The position numbers and the translations under genes are program-made. This document shows positions 35,927 through 42,869 of a DNA stretch of 64,000 bases, piece after piece. Within the stretch, counting starts at the first letter, position 1, and the number at the start of each line of letters is the position of its first letter. Origin of the DNA: Bacillus sp. FJAT-26390 (GTDB lineage: Bacteria > Bacillota > Bacilli > Paenibacillales > Paenibacillaceae); contig NZ_MAQX01000022.1 in assembly GCF_001682865.1 (NCBI RefSeq), forward strand, positions 124,001-188,000, given 5' to 3'. A model generated the notes under the pieces. It made no database searches and was not told the DNA's origin. It saw only the letters and a list, made by a program, of their open reading frames with translations.

Positions 35927-37597
35927 GTGAAAAAATCGAGGCTGTATCCATTTGAGAGAAATCGTTATTTTTACGGGAAGCTGCTGACAGTGCGCGATTT
36001 CGAGTCGGAGCAAAAATATTTTAACGATAAAAGAAGGCTGTTGAACCGGCTGCTCTATGGCAGCGGCGTGTTGTCCGGCATGCAGGTGGTCGCGGTAGAC
36101 GATAAAACGATCTCGGTCGAAATGGGCGTAGCAATCGATTATATCGGGCGCGAGCTCGTCATTCCGTCTCCTGTTACGCTGAAGCTGTCGATGATTGAAG
36201 GCTTCACGAACAATGAATATAAGAAGAACGTGTATTTGTGCATCGCTTATGACGAGAAGGGGAAGGAGCCGGTTCATTCGGTCGGCAACTCCGCGATTCG
36301 CAATGATGAGGTAAGCGAGTATAACCGTGTGTTGGAATCCTACCGTCTGTTCATCAATGAAGAAGCGCCGGCTCCTTCCTCGTTCGAATTCGTCAGGCTG
36401 CTGGAAAATGTGGCTACGATCTATGAGGATGCGAATGTTCGCATTACGCAGCGGATGCCTAAATACGTAAACGTCGGTGAAGTAGTCGAGATTAAGCTTG
36501 TAGTGGAGAAAACGCTGCAAACGCCTCGAATCGCGTTTTCCTATGACTATGAAGCAGCGGGCTTCACTTCGGTCGGGCATGATGGCAACCACGTATCCTT
36601 TGTAGAGCCGGGGGATGCGCAGGAGACGGAATACTCGGTCAGCTTCCATGTGAAGGCACCGCAGACGGCGGGCGCCAAAGCGGAGCTTGCCGTTCCGAAC
36701 CGCGCAGCGCAGCTGACGATAGGCGATTCCGTTATACCGCTGGATACGAATGCCAAGCATGTCATCGATGTGCTGGATGAGCCGGTTGCGAACAGAATCT
36801 TGAAGGATTGGCATGAGCGTACCTTGGAGCAAGCGGTTGAGGGCGCAGCCGATCAGAGCATTTGCTTAGCGAAGATCAGCCTTCTCCAAATGGGACCGAC
36901 GTACATGATTGAGAAGGTTGACCGCGTTCCTTTTGACGAATATATCGAGAGCACCTCGCTCCTACAGCGCCTTGCGCAAACAACACGTTCATCGTCGCTG
37001 CACAAGTTTTATGCAAGCGCGGAGACGCATGATTTGGAATATGACGAGAAGCCGTCGCTAGACGTGCAATATCATCCCGAGCGCAATGAATTTGATTTCA
37101 AGCTCGGCATTCCGCGTCCGCAGCATCTCTATGACGAGATTGCGACCGGCACGATGGAAGTGGCGCTGGAATCTATCGGCAAAACGGGCGGCTTCTTCTT
37201 CTCGCGAGGGAAGAAAAACTACGTATCGGATGAGATTCCGCATGGTTTGGGCGATGGCCAGGTATCGGTTGTCGTAGGTTTGGAAGAGGTAGACCGGACG
37301 ATCCAAGGTGGCGGCACGAATACGATGAAAAAGGTATACTACGGCCAAAGCGATGTTTTTAAAGGGACGGAGTTTGAGCCGGATATTCCGAATGTGTCGC
37401 TGGGAACGATTGTATATCCAGAGAAAGGCACATTCCGTATCGGCATGAAGCTGCAGGGCGAGACGGAGTCATCTGCCTCCGTAATAGCGGTCCGTTGGTG
37501 GGCGTTTAAGAGCTTGGGCGCTGCTCAGGCTGGCGAGCAAACGGAGGATCCTTCGGATCAAGGGCTCGCCGAAGCGGCTGCCTCGCAGCAGGAATAG
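35927..37597 (+). CDS. Conserved eCIS-associated protein of unknown function
   Basis: A 556-residue soluble protein that ends the cluster. The N-terminal 100 residues show RNRYFYGKLLTVRDFESEQK, then LLNRLLYGSGVLSGMQV and the VEMGVAIDYIGRELVIP segment. I have the impression of a recurrent domain near tail protein I genes in eCIS-like loci, without a known function. The middle (about 180-270) looks like an Ig-type beta-sandwich (VGEVVEIKLVVEKTL). The tail is acidic and Gln/Ala rich. It could be a fibre, adhesin or baseplate periphery component. The start is GTG 35927 after GGAGCGG. The cluster terminator follows directly. Confidence 0.7.
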   Translation: MKKSRLYPFERNRYFYGKLLTVRDFESEQKYFNDKRRLLNRLLYGSGVLSGMQVVAVDDKTISVEMGVAIDYIGRELVIPSPVTLKLSMIEGFTNNEYKKNVYLCIAYDEKGKEPVHSVGNSAIRNDEVSEYNRVLESYRLFINEEAPAPSSFEFVRLLENVATIYEDANVRITQRMPKYVNVGEVVEIKLVVEKTLQTPRIAFSYDYEAAGFTSVGHDGNHVSFVEPGDAQETEYSVSFHVKAPQTAGAKAELAVPNRAAQLTIGDSVIPLDTNAKHVIDVLDEPVANRILKDWHERTLEQAVEGAADQSICLAKISLLQMGPTYMIEKVDRVPFDEYIESTSLLQRLAQTTRSSSLHKFYASAETHDLEYDEKPSLDVQYHPERNEFDFKLGIPRPQHLYDEIATGTMEVALESIGKTGGFFFSRGKKNYVSDEIPHGLGDGQVSVVVGLEEVDRTIQGGGTNTMKKVYYGQSDVFKGTEFEPDIPNVSLGTIVYPEKGTFRIGMKLQGETESSASVIAVRWWAFKSLGAAQAGEQTEDPSDQGLAEAAASQQE

Positions 37598-37608
37598 ACC
37601 ATGATAAG

Positions 37609-37658
37609 CTGTTCAGAAGATCGATAAGCACGATGATCTTGCTGGACAGTTTTTTTTT
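37609..37658 (+). terminator. Rho-independent terminator closing the eCIS operon
   Basis: CTGTTCAG-AAGATC pairs with GATCTTGCTGGACAG with one bulged region, followed by a run of nine T. Confidence 0.8.
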
Positions 37659-37685
37659 GCTACCAAAAAGCGATAGAGCTATAAT
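37657..37685 (+). promoter_or_regulatory. Sigma-A promoter for the DUF1835 gene
   Basis: TTGCTA (37657-37662), 17-base spacer and a perfect TATAAT (37680-37685). The -35 box begins within the T run of the eCIS terminator, so the two signals abut. Confidence 0.65.
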
Positions 37686-37722
37686 AGAGACAATTTTATT
37701 CCAATTATAAGGAGAGTTGATC

Positions 37723-38763
37723 GTGGAGGATGCTTTTGAGAGGCTTAGTGAACTTAGCGAGGGAGAGGTTAGAGTTCTGCTGAACGACCTGCTAAAGCTG
37801 ACAACGGCATCCACAAAGCAGGGAGACGGGGAGCATAAGGCTCTTGCAGATTCCGATAGGCACTTGTACAGCAAGCATGTGGAGCGGGCTGCTAAAGCCG
37901 AGCAGCGCAAGCGTACGGTACATATCATGTTCAGCCTGTCAGATGCCGGTTCCTTGAAGGTAACGCTCAGCAAGCTTGGGAAACGCATGGAAAACGAGGT
38001 GCTTGCGTTTAATGATTGCTTCTCAACCGGACCGATCAACGAGCTTGTGAAGGCGGAGGGGCAGCGGAGTCGTGAAAGCTGGCTTTCCGAGCGGTTATCG
38101 GGTTATTTATTTAACCATCATATGAATCATGAGCATAAGATCGGGCGGATGATTGAGAGAATTGCCGCAATTGCAGGGCAAAATTCAATCGTCATCTGGT
38201 GCGGGGATAACGCTCATGAACAGGTCGGGCTGCGATTCGTTATGCATTTGCTGAAAGGCCGAGAGAATGAGATTCGAATGATGAATGGTTCACTTTTTTA
38301 TCGGAATAGCCTGGCAGACGCGCAAGGCAGCAATCGTTACTACGCACTGAGGCTGCTGGAGCCGGAGCTTTTTTTGAAAATGGTAGAGTGCTTTGAGCAA
38401 GCGGAGCTGCTATCGGAATTCGATAGGCAGCGCTATGAAGCAGAGTGGCTGGAGCTTGCGCAGCAAAAGAGCAAGCTTCGCCTTTGGGAGAATGGGCAAA
38501 TAAAGCACGCAGCTGAAAATGAGCTTGATAAACGGCTTATGGACGTGATTGGCAAGCTAACGGAAGATACGGACGACGGCTTCGTGAAGGCCGGAGCTGT
38601 TGTAGGGGAAATCTGGGGGAGTTGTACTCAGCTTATCGACTATCCATTTATTGAATACCGGCTGTGGACGTTAATTAGCGATGGTTATTTAGCCTTTCGA
38701 GGACTGCCAGGCGCCATGCATCAATATGCAGTCAAACTAAATTCAGGGAGGATACTAGCATGA
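37723..38763 (+). CDS. DUF1835/DUF3658-type protein
   Basis: A 346-residue cytoplasmic protein. After a 60-residue acidic N-terminus, the DUF1835 domain begins at VHIMFSLSDAGSLKVTL and includes VLAFNDCFSTGPI and the IVIWCGDNAHEQVGLRFVM motif. The C-terminal part resembles DUF3658 (FIEYRLWTLISDGYLAFRG). Function is unknown. The start is GTG 37723, with AAGGAG eight bases upstream; an in-frame TTG at 37717 is too close to that site. It overlaps the next gene by four bases (ATGA), so they are translationally coupled. Confidence 0.8.
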   Translation: MEDAFERLSELSEGEVRVLLNDLLKLTTASTKQGDGEHKALADSDRHLYSKHVERAAKAEQRKRTVHIMFSLSDAGSLKVTLSKLGKRMENEVLAFNDCFSTGPINELVKAEGQRSRESWLSERLSGYLFNHHMNHEHKIGRMIERIAAIAGQNSIVIWCGDNAHEQVGLRFVMHLLKGRENEIRMMNGSLFYRNSLADAQGSNRYYALRLLEPELFLKMVECFEQAELLSEFDRQRYEAEWLELAQQKSKLRLWENGQIKHAAENELDKRLMDVIGKLTEDTDDGFVKAGAVVGEIWGSCTQLIDYPFIEYRLWTLISDGYLAFRGLPGAMHQYAVKLNSGRILA

Positions 38764-40418
38764 AGCCGTTGTACGTAAAGGATTCCGCTATTCCTTATGA
38801 GAAAACAATCGTATTTCTTGGAGACAGCATAACGGATGAGGGGACGTTTATTGCCTTTATGGATGCTTATTTCCTGCAGCATCTGCCGGATCATCAGATC
38901 ACTCTCGTTAATTTAGGAGTAAGCAGCGAGACGGCATCCGGACTTAGCGAACCGGACCATCCTTTTCCGCGCCCCTGCGTGCATGAGAGAATCGACAAGG
39001 CACTATCGGAGGTCAAGCCGGACTGGGTCGTTGTCTGCTATGGGATGAATGACGGCATTTATTATCCCTTCTCCGAAGATAGATTTGAAGCCTATCAGCA
39101 AGGGATTCTAAGCGCTGTTGGGAAGATTAAGCAAGCGGGAGCCAAAGTGATTCTAATGACGCCTCCTCCGTTTGATGCGGAATCGTTTGATGCCGGAAGC
39201 TTAATGCCACTCGGTCAATCTACATACAGCTATGCAGCGCCCTTTGCCCAGTATGAGGATGTGTTGAAGCGCTATGCAGACTGGATAATGTCTTTGGAAG
39301 GAATCGCAGATGCGCTTGTCCCGATTCATGATCAGATGCTTCATCTATGGGAGAAGAAGCGCGAGATGGACCCGCGCCATGTTACAGGTGATGGCATTCA
39401 TCCGAATGCAGAAGGGCACTGGCTTATTGCAAGCAGCCTGCTCCGCGTGCTGTTTAATATTTCGCTTGAGCAAACGCCGGAATACGTGCTGGAGCCGGGC
39501 AGCTCGGATCTATTCACAGTCGTTCTAGAGCGGCATCGCTTGCTTAGCTCCGCTTGGAAGGAGCATATCGGCCATACGAATCCGGGTAAAGCCGATGCGC
39601 TTCCGATTGAGCTGGCTTTGCTGAAAGGCGCTGCTCTTGCAAGTAAGATACGAGAGCTTGCAGCACTGCCGGAAAATGAGGGTAGAATCAGAACCTCGTC
39701 TTGGAAGGGCTATGAGCGAGTCGATTTTATGCTGGATGGAAGAGAAGGGCTCATTGTTTTTCCAAAGCAGTTTGCTGCCGGGAAGCCGTGGATATGGCGC
39801 GCTGAGTTTTTTGATGCCTTCGCTTATGCCGATATGGCTTTGCTGGAGCAGGGCTGGGCTATCGCTTATTACAGGTTAAGCAATATGTATGGCTGTCCTG
39901 GTGCAGTGGAGCGAATGCGGACGTTTCAAAGCTATGTGACAAGCACCTTCGAGCTCACTCCAAAAACGGTTCTCTTTGGCTTTAGCCGCGGCGGACTATA
40001 TGCTTTTAACTACGCTGTTAAATATCCGGAGCAAGTAAAGCTGCTGTATTTGGATGCCCCTGTCTTGGATATGCAAAGCTGGCCAGGCGGAAAAGGGGAA
40101 GGCCCTGGAGCGCAGGCAGAATGGGAGGAGTGCTTGTCCGTTTATGATAGGACAGAGGAGTCAATTGCCACTGCGGGCTGCTCTCCACTCGATAGAGTAG
40201 AAGAGCTTGCAGCTGCTAGCATTCCCGTGCTCATCGTCGCGGGGGATGCGGATATTCCACTGCCTATAGCGGAGAATGCGCTACCGTTCGAGCAGCAATA
40301 TCGGCAGCTGGGCGGGACGATTAAGCTGATCGTGAAGCCGGGAGTCGGCCATCACCCGCATAGCTTGGAGCAGCCAGAGCCGATATTAGCTTTTATCAGG
40401 CAATATGCCCAGCAATAA
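38760..40418 (+). CDS. Fusion of SGNH hydrolase and alpha/beta hydrolase
   Basis: A 552-residue protein with two hydrolase folds. Residues about 15-245 are an SGNH/GDSL esterase: block I FLGDSITDEG, block III GMNDG and block V GDGIHPNAEGH supply Ser, Asn and the Asp-His pair. Residues about 310-550 are an alpha/beta hydrolase: nucleophile elbow GFSRGG, acid in VAGDADIPLP and histidine in GVGHHPHS. Both catalytic sets look complete. No signal peptide is visible, so it is probably cytoplasmic. A deacylating role on an esterified substrate is plausible, but the substrate is unknown. Coupled to the DUF1835 gene. Confidence 0.85.
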   Translation: MKPLYVKDSAIPYEKTIVFLGDSITDEGTFIAFMDAYFLQHLPDHQITLVNLGVSSETASGLSEPDHPFPRPCVHERIDKALSEVKPDWVVVCYGMNDGIYYPFSEDRFEAYQQGILSAVGKIKQAGAKVILMTPPPFDAESFDAGSLMPLGQSTYSYAAPFAQYEDVLKRYADWIMSLEGIADALVPIHDQMLHLWEKKREMDPRHVTGDGIHPNAEGHWLIASSLLRVLFNISLEQTPEYVLEPGSSDLFTVVLERHRLLSSAWKEHIGHTNPGKADALPIELALLKGAALASKIRELAALPENEGRIRTSSWKGYERVDFMLDGREGLIVFPKQFAAGKPWIWRAEFFDAFAYADMALLEQGWAIAYYRLSNMYGCPGAVERMRTFQSYVTSTFELTPKTVLFGFSRGGLYAFNYAVKYPEQVKLLYLDAPVLDMQSWPGGKGEGPGAQAEWEECLSVYDRTEESIATAGCSPLDRVEELAAASIPVLIVAGDADIPLPIAENALPFEQQYRQLGGTIKLIVKPGVGHHPHSLEQPEPILAFIRQYAQQ

Positions 40419-40431
40419 GATGTTCTAAAAA

Positions 40432-40465
40432 AAAGCAGGCAGAGGAAATTTCCTCTGCCTGCTTT
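40432..40465. terminator. Perfect palindromic bidirectional terminator
   Basis: A 34-base perfect palindrome built on AAAGCAGGCAGAGGAAA lies between two convergent genes, with flanking A and T tracts. Confidence 0.88.
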
Positions 40466-40469
40466 AATG

Positions 40470-42281
40470 TTATGGCTCAGGTACGATGTACGTCATTTCA
40501 AGTCTGACGGGCTTGTCTTTATTTAACAAAAAGGTAAGAAGCGTGTTGCCTGATTTGAACAAGACGGTCGACCGGCCGTTCTCCAGCTTCTCCTTCGTGG
40601 AAACCGCCTTCGCGGCTAACAGCCGCGCGTAAGTCTGTTCCATTACGGTGGAATTCCAAGTCGTTAGCTGGCGTACAAAGAAAGCTTCAGGATTGTCCTC
40701 GTCGACTTCAAGCTGAAAGGACATTTGCAGCGCGCTGAATGTCAGCGTCTGCGGCAAGATCGGCTCTGCGGTCAAGCTCTCATCAGAAGCGGAACCGTCA
40801 GAGCTGCTTGCTGCGCCAGAAGCTGTATCTTTGGTGCTCGGCACGGCAGTCTCGCTGCTTGCGGCTAATGTCTTAACTTCGACACTTGACGGTACAGGGG
40901 TTGATGTTGGTGCTGCAGACGCTTCTGCGCCGGCGGCAGATGTTGGCGTAGCTGATGGCTGCCCGGCTGCGTCATCTGCTGCTGTCGCTGCTGGTGACGG
41001 ATTAATGACGCCAGCCTCGGACTCGGCACCTGCATCAGGGGCAAGCTCCTCGGAGCCAGCCGTTTCGTCTACCGCGTCTTCCTCAGGCGCGATTACGGGC
41101 GCATCGGGAGCGCCTAATGTTTCTTGCAGCTTGACGAGTGAAAGATCCATGAAGCCTTCCGCAAATAAGCTGCCTCCGCGGAAAAAACCTTTATAGAGCG
41201 GCGCTCCGTCCATATCGAACAACGCGCCTACGCCTTCATATTTGTCATTTACAAATTTGCCGTCATATACGATGCCGCCTGCGGCGTTATAAGCTTGCCC
41301 GGTGCCGTTCTGCTGTCCTCCGGCAAACGAGCCCGTATAGACGACGGAGCCCATTTCATTAAACAAGCTGCCAATGCCATGATAGCTGCCTAGCAGGAAG
41401 GCTCCGTCGTATTTCACAAATCCGGATGGGAAATATTGTTTCCCGGGTCCTGAAAGCTTGCCGGCAAGGAAATTTCCTTCATAGAGGAGCACGCCGCTGC
41501 TGTCGAACTGCTTGCCTGCACCCTCGTAGACGCCGTTGTTGAACTGCCCTTCGTAAAGCAGCTTATCCGGTCCGCTGTATAGCTTGCCGTCGCCGCTGTA
41601 AACGCCCTTCACGTATGCGCCGGCATAAACGATGCTGCCGTCAGCGTTAAAGGATGTTCCGGCACCCTCATATGCGCCAGCTAGAAACTGTCCTTCATAT
41701 TTGGGCTTGCCGTCTGGATAAAATAACGTTCCGGCACCTGCGTATTGATCGCCTGCAAACTCCCCGCGATAGAGAAGGACGCCTTCTTCGTCATACAGCT
41801 CGCCTGCCCCAGACATCATTCCTTTGGCAAAGTCGCCTTGATAGCGCAGCTTGCCGTTTGGATAATAAAGCTTGCCGGCTCCCGTGTATTGTCCGTTTTC
41901 CAGTTGGCCCGAGAAGAGCAAGCTGCCGTCCGCATCCGTAATGGTTGCCGGTCCCGTAAAGCTGCTTGCTGCTGCAGCGGATGCTTCAAGCTGCGGCGTC
42001 CGTCCGAACCATTTGTTAATAAAGGCAGGCGGGCTAATAAAGCCAAAATAGACGATCACAAGCGTAATGATGACAATTAGCGCAATCAGCTTCTTCGCTA
42101 TGAAGTAGCTTCCGATCTTCAAATAATTGTTAAGCGATCGGAGCGGCCCGAAAATAGCGGTGACGAGCCATTTGCGCAGCAGCGCGAAAAGTCGCTTCGG
42201 CAGCGTTTTGGCGCGCTTGATCGGAGCAATGATTTTGCGTTGAATCGGCTTTATGATGGGTTTGAGCAGCTGTTCGATCAT
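40470..42281 (-). CDS. MORN-repeat membrane protein
   Basis: A 603-residue protein. The first 60 residues are strongly basic and are followed by one membrane helix (about 61-83), so the N-terminus is probably cytoplasmic and the rest exported. Residues about 105-370 contain around eleven MORN repeats of 23 residues (YPNGKLRYQGDFAKGMMSGAG type). A Pro/Ala/Ser/Thr-rich linker (about 390-500) leads to a small C-terminal domain (LTFSALQMSFQLEVDEDN). MORN repeats mediate membrane or protein contacts. It starts right behind the PAAR-like DUF4280 gene, so the two form one transcription unit and probably act together. Confidence 0.85.
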   Translation of the reverse strand: MIEQLLKPIIKPIQRKIIAPIKRAKTLPKRLFALLRKWLVTAIFGPLRSLNNYLKIGSYFIAKKLIALIVIITLVIVYFGFISPPAFINKWFGRTPQLEASAAAASSFTGPATITDADGSLLFSGQLENGQYTGAGKLYYPNGKLRYQGDFAKGMMSGAGELYDEEGVLLYRGEFAGDQYAGAGTLFYPDGKPKYEGQFLAGAYEGAGTSFNADGSIVYAGAYVKGVYSGDGKLYSGPDKLLYEGQFNNGVYEGAGKQFDSSGVLLYEGNFLAGKLSGPGKQYFPSGFVKYDGAFLLGSYHGIGSLFNEMGSVVYTGSFAGGQQNGTGQAYNAAGGIVYDGKFVNDKYEGVGALFDMDGAPLYKGFFRGGSLFAEGFMDLSLVKLQETLGAPDAPVIAPEEDAVDETAGSEELAPDAGAESEAGVINPSPAATAADDAAGQPSATPTSAAGAEASAAPTSTPVPSSVEVKTLAASSETAVPSTKDTASGAASSSDGSASDESLTAEPILPQTLTFSALQMSFQLEVDEDNPEAFFVRQLTTWNSTVMEQTYARLLAAKAVSTKEKLENGRSTVLFKSGNTLLTFLLNKDKPVRLEMTYIVPEP

Positions 42282-42282
42282 G

Positions 42283-42669
42283 TCATGGCACCTGTATCGT
42301 CACTTGTCCTGGATTTACGAGCTGAATGACGCCCCCCCAGTTGCACATGCATTTTGAAGAATTGTTGAGAGCGGGCATGTTCGCCACCAGCACGGTTGGC
42401 GAGCCGGGTACCCATGTAGCGGCTGTAACGGGAATGCAGGGCTGAGGAGTCAGTACGCCTAAAGCGGCAGCCGTTGCGGCTGCGACCATGGGATTCGCCA
42501 TCGAGTTGCATACGCCAAAGGGTAAAATATTAACCATCGGCTTGTTATCCATAATGTTTGCGATCGGCATAGCCGTCAAAACACGGTTGGCAGGCAGTAC
42601 ATTTAACGTGCTTGGAGCTGCTCCGAAGGAGCATTGCATCGTGGCTCCGCCGCATACGAGTTGTCCCAT
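42283..42669 (-). CDS. DUF4280 PAAR-like protein
   Basis: A 128-residue DUF4280 protein. The N-terminus MGQLVCGGATMQCSFGAAPS and the later MANPMVAAATAAALG and PCIPVTAATWVPGSP segments are characteristic. DUF4280 is related to the PAAR fold that sharpens VgrG and eCIS spikes, and it often lies next to or is fused with toxins. Start 42669 is chosen because GAAAGGAAA precedes it and family members start with this Gly-Gln motif; the frame extends upstream to 42696. The main eCIS cluster lacks its own PAAR gene, so this could be the missing tip. It is followed immediately by the MORN gene. Confidence 0.85.
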   Translation of the reverse strand: MGQLVCGGATMQCSFGAAPSTLNVLPANRVLTAMPIANIMDNKPMVNILPFGVCNSMANPMVAAATAAALGVLTPQPCIPVTAATWVPGSPTVLVANMPALNNSSKCMCNWGGVIQLVNPGQVTIQVP

Positions 42670-42869
42670 AAATTTCCTTTCCGCGAGTGAGCACAAATCG
42701 GTCTGCTCCTCCTATTTTCTACTATATTCATAGTACTATAAGCCCTAAACGCCATCAACAAAAACCTACGGAAACAGCTAACATTCGAGCGATAGTTACA
42801 AGTAAACTAATGCCAAACAGCAAAACATGTAGTACTATGGAAATAGAAGAATTATGCAAAGTGAAAGCG

